A stretch of DNA of 64,000 nt, from contig JAVKIE010000008.1 in NCBI GenBank assembly GCA_031459615.1, positions 55,988-119,987 on the forward strand, written 5' to 3'. The notes below the pieces were generated by a model. It saw nothing but the letters and a program-made list of their open reading frames with translations. It was not told where the DNA came from and made no database searches. Numbering within the stretch: the first letter of the stretch is position 1; each line of letters opens with the position of its first letter. The position numbers and the translations under genes were made by a program. This DNA is from Calidihabitans tengchongensis. GTDB taxonomy: Bacteria > Sysuimicrobiota > Sysuimicrobiia > Sysuimicrobiales > Kaftiobacteriaceae. This document shows positions 1 through 7,756 of the stretch, one piece after another.

Positions 1-753
1 GTAGGAGGTGTCATCTTCCTGCTCCACCACGATCAGGCCGAGGTCAGGCACCGGCGCGAAGACGGCCAGGCGCGTGCCCACCACGAGGCGCGGGTGGCCA
101 GCCAGCAGGCTGCGCCACAGGCTCCAGCGGGCGCCGTCCCCCACGGCCCCCGTGAGCAGCCCCGCGGGAACCCCTGCCCGCCTGGCCAGCCACGGCGCCA
201 GACGCTCGGCCTGGGCCACCTCCGGGGTCAGGACGATGACCCCCCGGCCCTCATCCAGCGTCGCCCGCACGGCGGCCGCGTAGGCGTCGAACCGGCCCTC
301 CTCTCCGACCACGGCAACCCGGGCACCCTGTGCCTCCAGCAGGGGCAGCACGCCCGGGGGATCGCCGGATGACGGTTCCCCGGAGGGGGCATACACCGGC
401 GCCGGATCCGACCGCCGGCGCAGGCCGGCCCGCGGAGGCGGCACCATGGCGGCGATCGCCTCGCCCACGCTGCACACGTAGCGCTCGGCCATCCACCACG
501 CCAGGGCCACCAGGTCCTCGGGAAGGACCGGCAGGCGATCTTCCACGGCGGCGATCGGCCGGGGCCGGGCGGGGGCGGCGGAGGTGAACCGGACCACAAA
601 CCCCAGGGCCTGGGCGCGTCCCAGGGGGACCCAGACCGCCGTTCCGACTCTCAGGTGCGGCCGCACGGACTCGGGCACGGCGAACGTCCACACCCGATCG
701 CCGGCCCGCAGGGGAACGTTGAGGGCGACGTCGGCAAACGGCGGGGAAGCCAC
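1..753 (-). CDS. priA: Primosomal protein N' (PriA-like), 3' part outside the window, helicase motifs degenerate
   Basis: About 251 codons are visible, from a GTG 4 bases after the stop of the downstream-numbered flavoprotein gene. The N-terminal part matches the PriA DNA-binding domain (FADVALNVPL at the start, later GTAVWVPLGRAQALGFVV). The stretch LVVGTRLAVFAPVPDLGLIV is the typical PriA helicase region around motif II. The catalytic motifs are abnormal: where Walker A (GVTGSGKT) belongs the protein reads ARVAVVGEEGR, and the DEEH box reads EQED. I infer an ATPase-dead PriA, as known for actinobacterial PriA-like proteins. It probably loads the replisome at stalled forks without unwinding DNA. 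The C-terminus, with the zinc-binding cysteines, lies beyond base 1. It is last in the yicC-remA-cmk-coaC-priA operon. Confidence 0.9.
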   Translation of the reverse strand, partial: MASPPFADVALNVPLRAGDRVWTFAVPESVRPHLRVGTAVWVPLGRAQALGFVVRFTSAAPARPRPIAAVEDRLPVLPEDLVALAWWMAERYVCSVGEAIAAMVPPPRAGLRRRSDPAPVYAPSGEPSSGDPPGVLPLLEAQGARVAVVGEEGRFDAYAAAVRATLDEGRGVIVLTPEVAQAERLAPWLARRAGVPAGLLTGAVGDGARWSLWRSLLAGHPRLVVGTRLAVFAPVPDLGLIVVEQEDDTSY

Positions 754-757
754 CCGG

Positions 758-1318
758 CTACCGGCGCTCCAGGATCGCGCAGATCTCGTCCAGGATGACC
801 TGGGGCTCCACCATCCGCCCCATCCCCTCCTGGCCGGAGGCCAGCCAGCCCACCACGGGGCCCAGGACCCGCACCCCGCGCTGGCGCAGGGTCTGCAGGT
901 GCTGCTGGGTCGCCGGGTGCTCGTACATGGACGGCGCCATGGCCGGAGCCACCAGGACCGGCGCGCGGGTGGCCAGGACCAGGGCGGCGACCACGTCATC
1001 GGCCAGCCCCAGGGCCAGCTTGGCCAGGGTGTGAGCCGTCGCCGGCACCACCGCAACCAGGTGGGCGTGGTCTCCCAGCCACAGGTGGGGCTCGGGATGG
1101 GGCAGGTCGGGTTCCCACATCTCCGTGACCACCGGATGCTGGGACAGGGTGCGGAAGGTGAGGGGGGAGACAAAGTGTGTGGCGGCCGGAGTCATGGCCA
1201 CGTGCACCTCTGCCCCGAGCTTGCGCAGGCCGCTGACCACGTGCGCGGCCTTGAACGCCGCGACACCTCCGGTGACGCCGACCACCACCACCCGTCCCGC
1301 CAGCCGGCCGGCGGTCAT
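758..1318 (-). CDS. CoaC-like HFCD-family flavoprotein without a CoaB domain
   Basis: 186 residues starting at an ATG that overlaps the kinase stop (ATGA). The fold is that of the phosphopantothenoylcysteine decarboxylase half of CoaBC: GVTGGVAAFKAAHVVSGLRK at the N-terminus, PATAHTLAKLALGLADDV and PAMAPSM in the middle, GWLASGQEGMGRM near the end. Bacterial CoaBC is normally about 400 residues with a C-terminal CoaB synthetase. Here the protein stops after the flavin domain. Residues usual in active decarboxylases are changed: ASANT reads ATAHT, PAMN reads PAMA, and the ACG cysteine is serine. It occupies the coaBC position next to priA, so it descends from CoaC or replaced it. Whether it still decarboxylates phosphopantothenoylcysteine is doubtful; another flavin reaction is possible. 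Confidence 0.8.
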   Translation of the reverse strand: MTAGRLAGRVVVVGVTGGVAAFKAAHVVSGLRKLGAEVHVAMTPAATHFVSPLTFRTLSQHPVVTEMWEPDLPHPEPHLWLGDHAHLVAVVPATAHTLAKLALGLADDVVAALVLATRAPVLVAPAMAPSMYEHPATQQHLQTLRQRGVRVLGPVVGWLASGQEGMGRMVEPQVILDEICAILERR

Positions 1319-1884
1319 CGGACGCCTCCGGCCCCGGCGCCTGCCGGCGCTCCCCGGAGGGCGGAAGGAGACGGGACGCGCACGAGGCCCGCCAGCGCCT
1401 CCACGATGGCCTCCGCGCTCCAGCAGGTGGTGTCGATGATCAGGTGGTAGGGGGAGAGGTCGGTGATGTCGATGCGGTACAGGTGGCGGTAGCGCGTCCA
1501 CTCGCTGCGCTCCCGCTCCAGCAGATCCGCCCGGGCGGCGTCCAGCGGGATGCCCTCCCGCCGGGCGACCCGCTCGGCCCGGACCTCCAGGGGCGCCCGC
1601 AGCCACACTTTCAGGTCGGCGTCCACCATCCAGCCGGCCAGCCGGCTCTCCACCACGCAGTCCCCCGCCCGGGCCAGTTCTCGCTGACGCCGATCCACTT
1701 CCCGGTCCAGCTCGGGATTCTGCTCGGCGAGGCGGTTGATGTCGGTCACCGAGACGCCCCACTCGCGGGCCAGGGCGCGGAAGACCACACCCCCCGAGAT
1801 GTACCGGTATCCCAGCCGCGCCGCCAGCGCCCGCGCCACGGTGGTCTTCCCGACGCCGATGGGCCCGGCGATGGCCACGATCAT
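1315..1884 (-). CDS. cmk: Archaeal-type cytidylate kinase
   Basis: 189 residues with a P-loop at the N-terminus (GPIGVGKTT). The body resembles archaeal CMP kinases: YISGGVVFRALA, the segment NPELDREVDRRQ, VVESRLAGWM, LKVWLRAPLEVRAERVARRE, and DITDLSPYHLIIDTT at the end. These enzymes phosphorylate CMP/dCMP with ATP. Bacterial Cmk is longer (about 220 residues) and differs in these motifs. The gene lies between remA and the CoaC-like gene with ATGA overlaps on both sides. In many bacteria gmk (guanylate kinase) and rpoZ occupy this place, so a different nucleotide kinase seems to sit in the gmk slot. CMP specificity is inferred from motif similarity only. The C-terminal 20 residues are low-complexity Ala/Gly/Pro. 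Confidence 0.85.
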   Translation of the reverse strand: MIVAIAGPIGVGKTTVARALAARLGYRYISGGVVFRALAREWGVSVTDINRLAEQNPELDREVDRRQRELARAGDCVVESRLAGWMVDADLKVWLRAPLEVRAERVARREGIPLDAARADLLERERSEWTRYRHLYRIDITDLSPYHLIIDTTCWSAEAIVEALAGLVRVPSPSALRGAPAGAGAGGVR

Positions 1885-2162
1885 GGTGACCGCCCCTCGT
1901 CAGCCCCCAGGAAGCGGTGGGCGACGGTCTCGGGCTGGATGGCCGACAGCACCACGTGGCCGCTGTCGGTGATCACCACGGCCCGGGTCCGGCGCCCGTA
2001 GGTGGCATCGATCAGGGCCCCCTTGTCCCGGGCCTCCTGGATGATGCGCCGGATCGGCGCCGAATCCGGGGCCACGATGGCGACAATGCGGTTGGCCGCC
2101 ACGATGTTGCCGAATCCGATGTTGATCAGGCGAGGCCCCGCTCCCTCAGCCACACCCACCAC
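1881..2162 (-). CDS. remA: RemA family protein (DUF370)
   Basis: About 93 residues from the first of three closely spaced GTG codons; the third, at 2153, is an equally possible start. The core LINIGFGNIVAANRIVAIV, SAPIRRIIQEARDKG, LIDATYGRRTRAVVITDSGH and VLSAIQPETVAHR is nearly the whole family consensus. In Bacillus subtilis RemA is a DNA-binding protein that activates matrix and osmoprotection genes. In other phyla its role is unknown. It lies between yicC and the kinase gene; its stop overlaps the kinase ATG (ATGA), so the genes are co-translated. Identification of the family is firm; the regulatory target here is unknown. Confidence 0.95.
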   Translation of the reverse strand: MVGVAEGAGPRLINIGFGNIVAANRIVAIVAPDSAPIRRIIQEARDKGALIDATYGRRTRAVVITDSGHVVLSAIQPETVAHRFLGADEGRSP

Positions 2163-2178
2163 CCGCCCGTCCGGGCCG

Positions 2179-3060
2179 TCACTCAATATTCTGCACCTGC
2201 TCCCGCAGACTCTCCAGTTCACCCTTGAGGGCGATGACCGCCCGGGCGATCTCCAGGTCGTTGGCCTTGGCGCCGATGGTGTTCGCCTCCCGGTGCATCT
2301 CCTGCAGGAGGAACTCCAGGCGGCGACCCACGGGGCCGGGGGCGGCGGCGACATCGTGGCGGAACTGGGCCAGGTGGCTGCGCAGCCGCGTGAGCTCCTC
2401 GCTCACGTCGGCCCGCTCGGCGAACACCGCCACTTCCATGGCCAGGCGCTGTTCGTCCACGGGCACCTCGCCCAGGAGCTGGGCGATGCGCTGGCGCAGG
2501 CGCCGGGCGTACTCCACCCGGATCTCCGGGACCCGCCGTTCTACCTGGGCGAGCACATCCTCCATCCGGCCCAGGCGCGCCTGCAGGTCCTGGGCCAGGC
2601 GGCGCCCCTCCGCCTCCCGCATGGCCACCAGGGCCGCCAGCGCCTCCTCCACCGCCGGGGCGATCGCCGGCCACAGCGCCTCGAGGTCCTCGCGGGCCTC
2701 TTCGACCTTCAGGACGTCGGGAAAGGAGGCAATGAGGGGGAGGCCCACCGCGTCGGGCACGCCCAGGGCGTCGGCCAGTTCCCGCAACGCCTGAGCGTAC
2801 GCCCGCGCCAGGTCCACGTCGGACCGCACCGTCCGCGTCCGCCCGGCGCGTTCGTCCCTGACGATCGTGACCTCGACCCGTCCCCGCAGCACGCGCTTCT
2901 GGACCAGCGCGCGCACCCGGTCCTCCAGCGTCGCCAGTTCCCGCGGAAGCCGCACCACCACCTCCGCGTACCGGTGGTTGACCGCGCGCGCCTCCACCCG
3001 GAACCGCCCCGCGGGGGTGATCACCTCGGCGCTGCCGAATCCGGTCATGCTGCGTATCAT
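2179..3060 (-). CDS. yicC: YicC family endoribonuclease
   Basis: 293 residues, typical length. The start ATG gives MIRSMTGFGSAE, the standard YicC N-terminus. The N-terminal domain contains VEARAVNHRYAEVVVRLPRE; the C-terminal DUF1732 part has VDEQRLAMEVAVFAERADVSEEL and FLLQEMHREANTIGAKANDL. YicC proteins are hexameric RNases that act on small RNAs (shown for E. coli RhyB) and are linked to stationary-phase survival. It heads the operon yicC-remA-cmk-coaC-priA. Upstream is a 149-bp divergent spacer shared with rqcH, which contains an imperfect inverted repeat. Confidence 0.95.
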   Translation of the reverse strand: MIRSMTGFGSAEVITPAGRFRVEARAVNHRYAEVVVRLPRELATLEDRVRALVQKRVLRGRVEVTIVRDERAGRTRTVRSDVDLARAYAQALRELADALGVPDAVGLPLIASFPDVLKVEEAREDLEALWPAIAPAVEEALAALVAMREAEGRRLAQDLQARLGRMEDVLAQVERRVPEIRVEYARRLRQRIAQLLGEVPVDEQRLAMEVAVFAERADVSEELTRLRSHLAQFRHDVAAAPGPVGRRLEFLLQEMHREANTIGAKANDLEIARAVIALKGELESLREQVQNIE

Positions 3061-3112
3061 GCCGCCACGTCTTTCGTGCCACGCCCGGCGGGTTCCTGGC
3101 ACGGCAGGAGGC

Positions 3113-3202
3113 GATCTCCTCCATCTGCGCAAGCTCCTCGATCTTCTCAACCTGCTCCATTGGTGATTGAGTAGATTGAGGAGGTCGGGCAGATCGTGGA
3201 GA
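3113..3202. repeat. Imperfect inverted repeat in the yicC/rqcH divergent spacer
   Basis: The left arm (about 3117-3152) is pyrimidine-rich with words such as CTCCTCGATCTTCTCAACC. The right arm (about 3163-3202) is its approximate reverse complement. The two arms match over roughly 35-40 bp with scattered mismatches, leaving a loop near TCCATTGG. The element fills most of the shared promoter region and touches the rqcH start codon, so it could affect both genes. It resembles in style the low-complexity hairpins near 16.3, 47.8 and 50.85 kb. Confidence 0.6.
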
Positions 3203-3209
3203 TTGACGC

Positions 3210-4892
3210 ATGTCGCCGGTGACATCCCTCGACAGCCTGGTCCTGGCCGCGGTGGTGGCGGACCTGCGGGCGGCGCTGGTGGGTGGCCGGGTGGTGCGGG
3301 TCGTCCAGCCGACCGCCGATGAGGTGGCGCTGGTCGTCCGGTCCCGCGCGGGCGAGCAGGCCGTCCTGTACTCCACGCACCCCCGGTGGGCCCGGGTCCA
3401 CCTGGTCGCCGCCCCGGGCGGAGGAGAGCCGGGCGACTTCGTCCGGCTGCTGCGGAGCCGCCTGGGGGATGCGCGGGTGGACGCGGTGGAGCAGGTTCCC
3501 TGGGAGCGCATCGTGGTCGTGCGGTGCGCGACCGCCTTCGGGCAGGCGCGCCTCATCGCCGAACTGATGGGACGGCACAGCGCCCTCATCCTGGAAGAGG
3601 ACAGCGTCGTGCGGGGGTGCCTGCCTCCGGTGCGGTCGGCGGTGCGGCCGGTGGTGCCCGGACGCCCCTACCTCCCGCCGCCGCCGTCGGGGCGGCCACC
3701 GCGGGCGTGGACGGCGCAGGACCTGGAGGAGGCCGTGGGGGTCACCGACCCGGTGGCCGCCCGACTGCGGGCCGTGGTCCTGGGCCTGGGGCCGGCCACC
3801 GCCCAGGAGATCTGCGTGCGCGCAGGCGTGGACCCCCACCGTCCGGCCCGGTCTCCCGAGGAGATCGCCCGGGTCGGGGCAGTGCTGCAAGAGATTGCCG
3901 ATCTGGTCGAGGGGGGACGGTTCTCCCCCACCCTGTACCGCCAGAACGGCGAGCCCGTGGGGTGTACGCCATTTCCCTACGTGTCCCTGTCCGCGCTCCA
4001 GGCCGAGCCGGTGCCCACCATGAGTGCGGCGGTGGAGGCGGTCTGGGGGCAGGGGGCTGCGGCGGCGCGCCTGGAGGACGGTCGCGCCGCCGTGCGGCGG
4101 GTGGTCCGCGCCGCCCTGGAGCGTACCGAGCGCGCCCTCGCCCGCGTGCGGGCGGCCCTGGAGGAGGCCGGGGGTGCGGGCAGGCTGCGCGAGCAAGGCG
4201 AACTCCTGCTGGCCTACGCCCGGGAGGTGCCGGCGGGCGCATCGGAGGCCGTGCTGCCGGACGCCTCCGGGACGCCTGTGCGGATCCCGCTGGACCCCGC
4301 GCTGTCGGCGGTGGACAACGCCCGGCGGTTGTTCGCCCGGTACGCGCGGCTGCGCGACGCCCTGCCGCACCTGCGCCAGCGCCTGCAGGCGCTGGAGATG
4401 GACCGGGACTACCTGCGGACGGCGCTGGCCCTGGCCGAGCAGGCCGCCACGCCCGAAGATGTGCAGGACCTGCTCAGGGAACTGGCCGAGCAGGGCTACG
4501 GGCCCCCGGCCCGCGCCCCCGTCCGCCCGCGGCCGCCGGCGGGGCCGCGCCGGTACGCGCTGGCCGGCGGCGCGGTGGCGCTGGTGGGGCGGACCGGTGG
4601 GGAGAACGAGCGGCTCACCTTCTCGGTGGCGCGGCCCACCGACCTGTGGTTTCACGCCCGGGGAGTGCCCGGCGCCCACGTGATCCTCCAGGCCGCCGGC
4701 CGGCCGTCCGAGGAGGCCATCCGGCAGGCCGCAGCCCTGGCGGCCTACTACAGCAGGGCGCGCCAGGCGGTGGAGGTCGCGGTGGACTACACCGAGCGGC
4801 GCCACGTCCGCAAGCCTCCGGGCGCGCGCCCGGGACTGGTGACCTACGCCCACGCGCGAACGGTGTCCGTGCGCCCCGCCGTGCCGTCGTAG
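3210..4892 (+). CDS. rqcH: RqcH / NFACT family ribosome quality-control protein
   Basis: 560 residues. The N-terminal NFACT-N region (residues 1-200) includes LMGRHSALILEED. A helix-hairpin-helix part follows (about 200-250). A coiled-coil section (about 280-420) is rich in Arg, Ala and Glu. The C-terminal NFACT-R domain carries TFSVARPTDLWFHARGVPGAHV and ends in the conserved HVRKPPGARPGLV and YAHARTV. RqcH binds stalled 50S subunits carrying peptidyl-tRNA and recruits tRNA-Ala to add C-terminal alanine tails. Older annotation calls it fibronectin-binding protein. It is transcribed alone, divergent from yicC. The ATG at 3210 follows the repeat-rich spacer and lacks a strong Shine-Dalgarno. 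Confidence 0.93.
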   Translation: MSPVTSLDSLVLAAVVADLRAALVGGRVVRVVQPTADEVALVVRSRAGEQAVLYSTHPRWARVHLVAAPGGGEPGDFVRLLRSRLGDARVDAVEQVPWERIVVVRCATAFGQARLIAELMGRHSALILEEDSVVRGCLPPVRSAVRPVVPGRPYLPPPPSGRPPRAWTAQDLEEAVGVTDPVAARLRAVVLGLGPATAQEICVRAGVDPHRPARSPEEIARVGAVLQEIADLVEGGRFSPTLYRQNGEPVGCTPFPYVSLSALQAEPVPTMSAAVEAVWGQGAAAARLEDGRAAVRRVVRAALERTERALARVRAALEEAGGAGRLREQGELLLAYAREVPAGASEAVLPDASGTPVRIPLDPALSAVDNARRLFARYARLRDALPHLRQRLQALEMDRDYLRTALALAEQAATPEDVQDLLRELAEQGYGPPARAPVRPRPPAGPRRYALAGGAVALVGRTGGENERLTFSVARPTDLWFHARGVPGAHVILQAAGRPSEEAIRQAAALAAYYSRARQAVEVAVDYTERRHVRKPPGARPGLVTYAHARTVSVRPAVPS

Positions 4893-4907
4893 CCGCCGCG
4901 CCGGCCG

Positions 4908-5495
4908 TCAGGTCCTGCCGGCGTCCGCAGGCCTGTCCGCGGCAGGCTCCTCGATGACAACCTCGTCCCGACCGTCCACCTCCGCCAGCCGCACCGAGAC
5001 GTGCTCCCGGCGGGCGGTGGGCAGGTTCTTGCCCACGTAGTCGGGCCGGATGGGCAGTTCCCGGTGACCCCGATCCACCAGCACGGCCAGCTGGATCCCC
5101 GCCGGCCGGCCCAGATCCACCAACGCGTCCATGGCGGCGCGGACGGTGCGGCCGGTGTACAGGACGTCATCCACCAGGATCACCACCCGCCCGGCGACGT
5201 TGACGGGCAGCGGGGAGGGTCTCACCACCGGCGGCGGGCGGTCGGGCCGGTCATCCCGGTACCGGGTGATGTCCAGGGTGCCCACCGGGACGGACACGCC
5301 CTCGATGGCCGCGATGGCCGCCGCCAGCCGGTGGGCCAGGGGCACCCCCCGGGTGCGGATGCCCACCAGGACCAGAGTCTGCGGGCTGCGGTTGCGCTCG
5401 AGGATCTCATGGGCGATGCGGACCAGCGCCCGCCGGATGGCCTCTGCGTCCATGACCCGCGCCTTCTCGCGCATGGGCAGCGATCCCACGGCCAC
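4908..5495 (-). CDS. pyrR: PyrR bifunctional regulator / uracil phosphoribosyltransferase
   Basis: 195 residues if translation starts at the GTG two bases after the rluD stop. An internal ATG at 5474 (MREKARVMDAEA) gives the usual family N-terminus and may be the true start. Visible features: IRRALVRIAHEILERN, VLVGIRTRGVPLA, the PRPP-binding motif VVILVDDVLYTGRTVRAAMD, and AVLVDRGHRELPIRPDYVGK. PyrR senses UMP/UTP and binds pyr leader RNA; it also has weak uracil phosphoribosyltransferase activity. No pyrimidine genes follow here: the next gene is convergent rqcH. PyrR therefore acts on a pyr operon elsewhere or has only the enzymatic role. It is last in traR-lspA-lgt-rluD-pyrR. Confidence 0.95.
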   Translation of the reverse strand: MAVGSLPMREKARVMDAEAIRRALVRIAHEILERNRSPQTLVLVGIRTRGVPLAHRLAAAIAAIEGVSVPVGTLDITRYRDDRPDRPPPVVRPSPLPVNVAGRVVILVDDVLYTGRTVRAAMDALVDLGRPAGIQLAVLVDRGHRELPIRPDYVGKNLPTARREHVSVRLAEVDGRDEVVIEEPAADRPADAGRT

Positions 5496-6446
5496 TCACC
5501 CGGTGGCCCGAGTTCGCCGGGGGTGTGGTCCCTCCTGGGCCCTGGCGGCCTCCACCGCGGCCAGGAAGTCCGCGGGGGGAGGTGCTTCGAGGGCCAGCGG
5601 AGATCCCGTCACGGGATGCCGCAGCTCCAGGCGCCAGGCGTGCAGGGCCTGGCGGCGGATGCCCAGGTCGTCGGCCCGGCGCCCGTAGACGGGATCTCCG
5701 GCGACGGGATGGCCCAGGTGGGCAAAGTGCACGCGGATCTGGTGGGTGCGCCCCGTGAGCAGGGAGACCTCGACCAGCGCGTACCGGGCGAACCGTTCCC
5801 GCACGCGATAGCGGGTGATGGCCGGGCGGCCGCCCGGCCGGACGGCCATCCGGGTCCGGTGGCGCGGGTGGCGGCCGATGGAGGCCTCGATGACCCCCTC
5901 GTCGTGAGGAGGGTGGCCGCAGACCAGCGCCAGGTAGATCCGGCGCAGGGTGCGCTCGGCCAGCTGCCGTTGCAGGCCCGCATAGGCCTGCGGCGTGCGG
6001 GCCACCACCATCAGGCCGGACGTGTCCTTGTCCAGGCGGTGGACGATGCCGGGACGCCGCTCCCCGCCCACGCCGGCCAGGTCCGGATACCGGGCCACGA
6101 GCGCGTTGGCCAGGGTGCCGGATGTGCGCCCCGCGCCGGGGTGGACCGTCAGGCCCGGAGGCTTGTTGATGACCACCAGGTGCGGGTCTTCGTACACCAC
6201 ATCCAGGGGCAGCGCTTCGGGCACCAGCCCGGCCGCGGGCGGCGGGGGAACCGTGACCTCCACCCTCTGCCCGCGGCGCAGGCGCAGTGCCGGGCGGGCC
6301 GGGCGCCCATCCACGGTGACGTGGCCGGAGGCGATCAGGGCCTGGATCCGCGCGCGGGAGTGGGCCCGCAGGTGCGCCACCAGAAAGCGGTCCAGGCGGA
6401 CCCCTTCAGAGGCGGCGTCAACGTAGTACACGTGGTGTTCCTGCAT
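5496..6446 (-). CDS. rluD: Ribosomal large-subunit pseudouridine synthase, RluD family
   Basis: 316 residues from ATG 6446. An S4 RNA-binding domain comes first (VRLDRFLVAHLRAHSRARIQ, ASGHVTVDG). The catalytic domain follows with INKPPGLTVHPGAG and the active-site motif HRLDKDTSGLMVVA, whose aspartate is the nucleophile. Further conserved segments are LTGRTHQIRVH and HPVAGDPVYG. The enzyme converts uridines to pseudouridine in 23S rRNA (1911/1915/1917 for E. coli RluD). Exact target sites cannot be read from sequence. It sits between lgt and pyrR; lspA-rluD-pyrR is a common arrangement in Firmicutes. Confidence 0.95.
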   Translation of the reverse strand: MQEHHVYYVDAASEGVRLDRFLVAHLRAHSRARIQALIASGHVTVDGRPARPALRLRRGQRVEVTVPPPPAAGLVPEALPLDVVYEDPHLVVINKPPGLTVHPGAGRTSGTLANALVARYPDLAGVGGERRPGIVHRLDKDTSGLMVVARTPQAYAGLQRQLAERTLRRIYLALVCGHPPHDEGVIEASIGRHPRHRTRMAVRPGGRPAITRYRVRERFARYALVEVSLLTGRTHQIRVHFAHLGHPVAGDPVYGRRADDLGIRRQALHAWRLELRHPVTGSPLALEAPPPADFLAAVEAARAQEGPHPRRTRATG

Positions 6447-6525
6447 GCAGAATGCGACGCCTCCACCGCCGGGCGGCCGCCCCGCCCCGCAGGTGCCGGT
6501 CCGCACCCTCCGTCCGGGTGGGCGC

Positions 6526-7299
6526 CTACGGCCGGGGCGGGTCGTCCGGCGCGGGCGCGCCGGGGGGATACCGGGTGCGGCGGGACACCGCCACCAGGCC
6601 GGCCGCGCCGACGGCCGCCACCGCCGCACTGCTGAGGTGGGCCAGGGTCAGCGGACCCAGCACCGTCGGGCTGTCGATGAAGAACTCCACCGCGCCCCGG
6701 GTCACGCCGTACAGGAGCAGCCACAGGAAAAACAGCGTCCCCGCTGGCGTCGTCCGGGCGTCCTGAGCCCACAGGACCGCGCAGATGCCCACCGCCGCCA
6801 GCAGCAGGTAGATGGCCGCGGGATGCCGCATCTCCAGCATCACCGGAACCGCCCACGGCACGCCGGTCGGCCGCCCCACGAACAGGCCGTGCATCCAGCC
6901 GCCCACCGTGGCCACGGCGACACCCACCGCCGCCCCGGGCGCCAGCGCGTCGAGAAATCCCAAGGGGGAGACGCGCAGTCCGCGGGCTGCGGCCACCGCC
7001 ACCACGACGCCCCCCAGCACGGCGCCGGAGAACACCAGCCCCGCGTCCCGCCACAGGGCCAGCAACCGCAGGGGCTCGGCGGCGAACGTGGACAGGTTCA
7101 CCAGCGCGTAGCCGATCCGGCCCCCGAGGATGCCGCCGATGATGACATACAGGCCCACGTCCAGCATCTGGGCGGGAGCCACCCCCAGCGCCCGGGCGCG
7201 GCCCCGGGCCACGGCCAGCCCCGCCACGAACGCCAGCAGCAGGAACACCCCGAAGGTGGAGATGGGAATCGGCCCCAGCTGCACCAGGACGGGCTTCAC
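6526..7299 (-). CDS. lgt: Prolipoprotein diacylglyceryl transferase (Lgt) family, divergent active site
   Basis: 257 residues with about seven hydrophobic segments. GPIPISTFGVFLLLAFVAG at the start, GGRIGYALV, RHPAAIY and YGVTRGAVEFFIDSP place it in the Lgt family, which transfers diacylglycerol from phosphatidylglycerol to lipobox cysteines. It overlaps the lspA stop (GTGA), and lspA encodes the next enzyme in that pathway. Several residues usual in E. coli Lgt differ. The HGG segment reads FSGAVLGG. The signature GRxGNFxNxExxG reads TVGGWMHGLFVG, losing the first Arg, the Asn and the Glu. LYE after the conserved HP reads IYL. The Tyr/Arg of YGxxR are kept. It may be a diverged but functional Lgt. 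Confidence 0.85.
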   Translation of the reverse strand: MKPVLVQLGPIPISTFGVFLLLAFVAGLAVARGRARALGVAPAQMLDVGLYVIIGGILGGRIGYALVNLSTFAAEPLRLLALWRDAGLVFSGAVLGGVVVAVAAARGLRVSPLGFLDALAPGAAVGVAVATVGGWMHGLFVGRPTGVPWAVPVMLEMRHPAAIYLLLAAVGICAVLWAQDARTTPAGTLFFLWLLLYGVTRGAVEFFIDSPTVLGPLTLAHLSSAAVAAVGAAGLVAVSRRTRYPPGAPAPDDPPRP

Positions 7300-7748
7300 C
7301 GCCCACCCCGCGCCAGCGGCGGGACCGCCAGCGCCAGCAGAACGGTGACGGCGCCGGCCGTCACCGCGGCGTCAGCCAGGTTGAACACCGGCCACACCCG
7401 CAGGTCCACGTAATCCACCACCGCCCCGATGCGGACCCGGTCGACGAGGTTGCCCACGGCACCGCCGCACAGGACCGCCAGCCCGCCCTGCGCCGTCCGC
7501 GGCAGCCGCCGCGCCCCGCCAAACAGGACTCCCAGCAGGGCGGCGGTCAGCGCCGCAGGCAGGATCGCGGGGACGTCCCGCAGCAGGCTGAACGCCACGC
7601 CGGGGTTGCGCACGTGGGTGAGGGCCAGCACGCCGGGGATCACCCACACCGACGCGCCCACAGGCAGGAGGTGCGCCACCAGGGCCTTCAGCGCCTGGTC
7701 CGCCGCCACCACGCCGGCTGCCAGGACGGCCCGGGCGACGACCGGCAC
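7296..7748 (-). CDS. lspA: Signal peptidase II (lipoprotein signal peptidase)
   Basis: About 150 residues from GTG 7748, which follows the traR stop and lies inside a GGGGGAGGTG stretch. An in-frame start at 7799 would overlap traR by 43 bases. Motifs: AADQALKALV, the segment THVRNPGVAFSLL, GGAVGNLVDRVRIGAVVDYVD and PVFNLADAAV. The aspartates in VVDYVD and NLADA are the expected catalytic pair. Four membrane segments are visible. LspA removes signal peptides from diacylated prolipoproteins. Its stop overlaps lgt (GTGA), so both steps of lipoprotein maturation are co-translated. Confidence 0.93.
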   Translation of the reverse strand: MPVVARAVLAAGVVAADQALKALVAHLLPVGASVWVIPGVLALTHVRNPGVAFSLLRDVPAILPAALTAALLGVLFGGARRLPRTAQGGLAVLCGGAVGNLVDRVRIGAVVDYVDLRVWPVFNLADAAVTAGAVTVLLALAVPPLARGGR

Positions 7749-7756
7749 CTCCCCCG

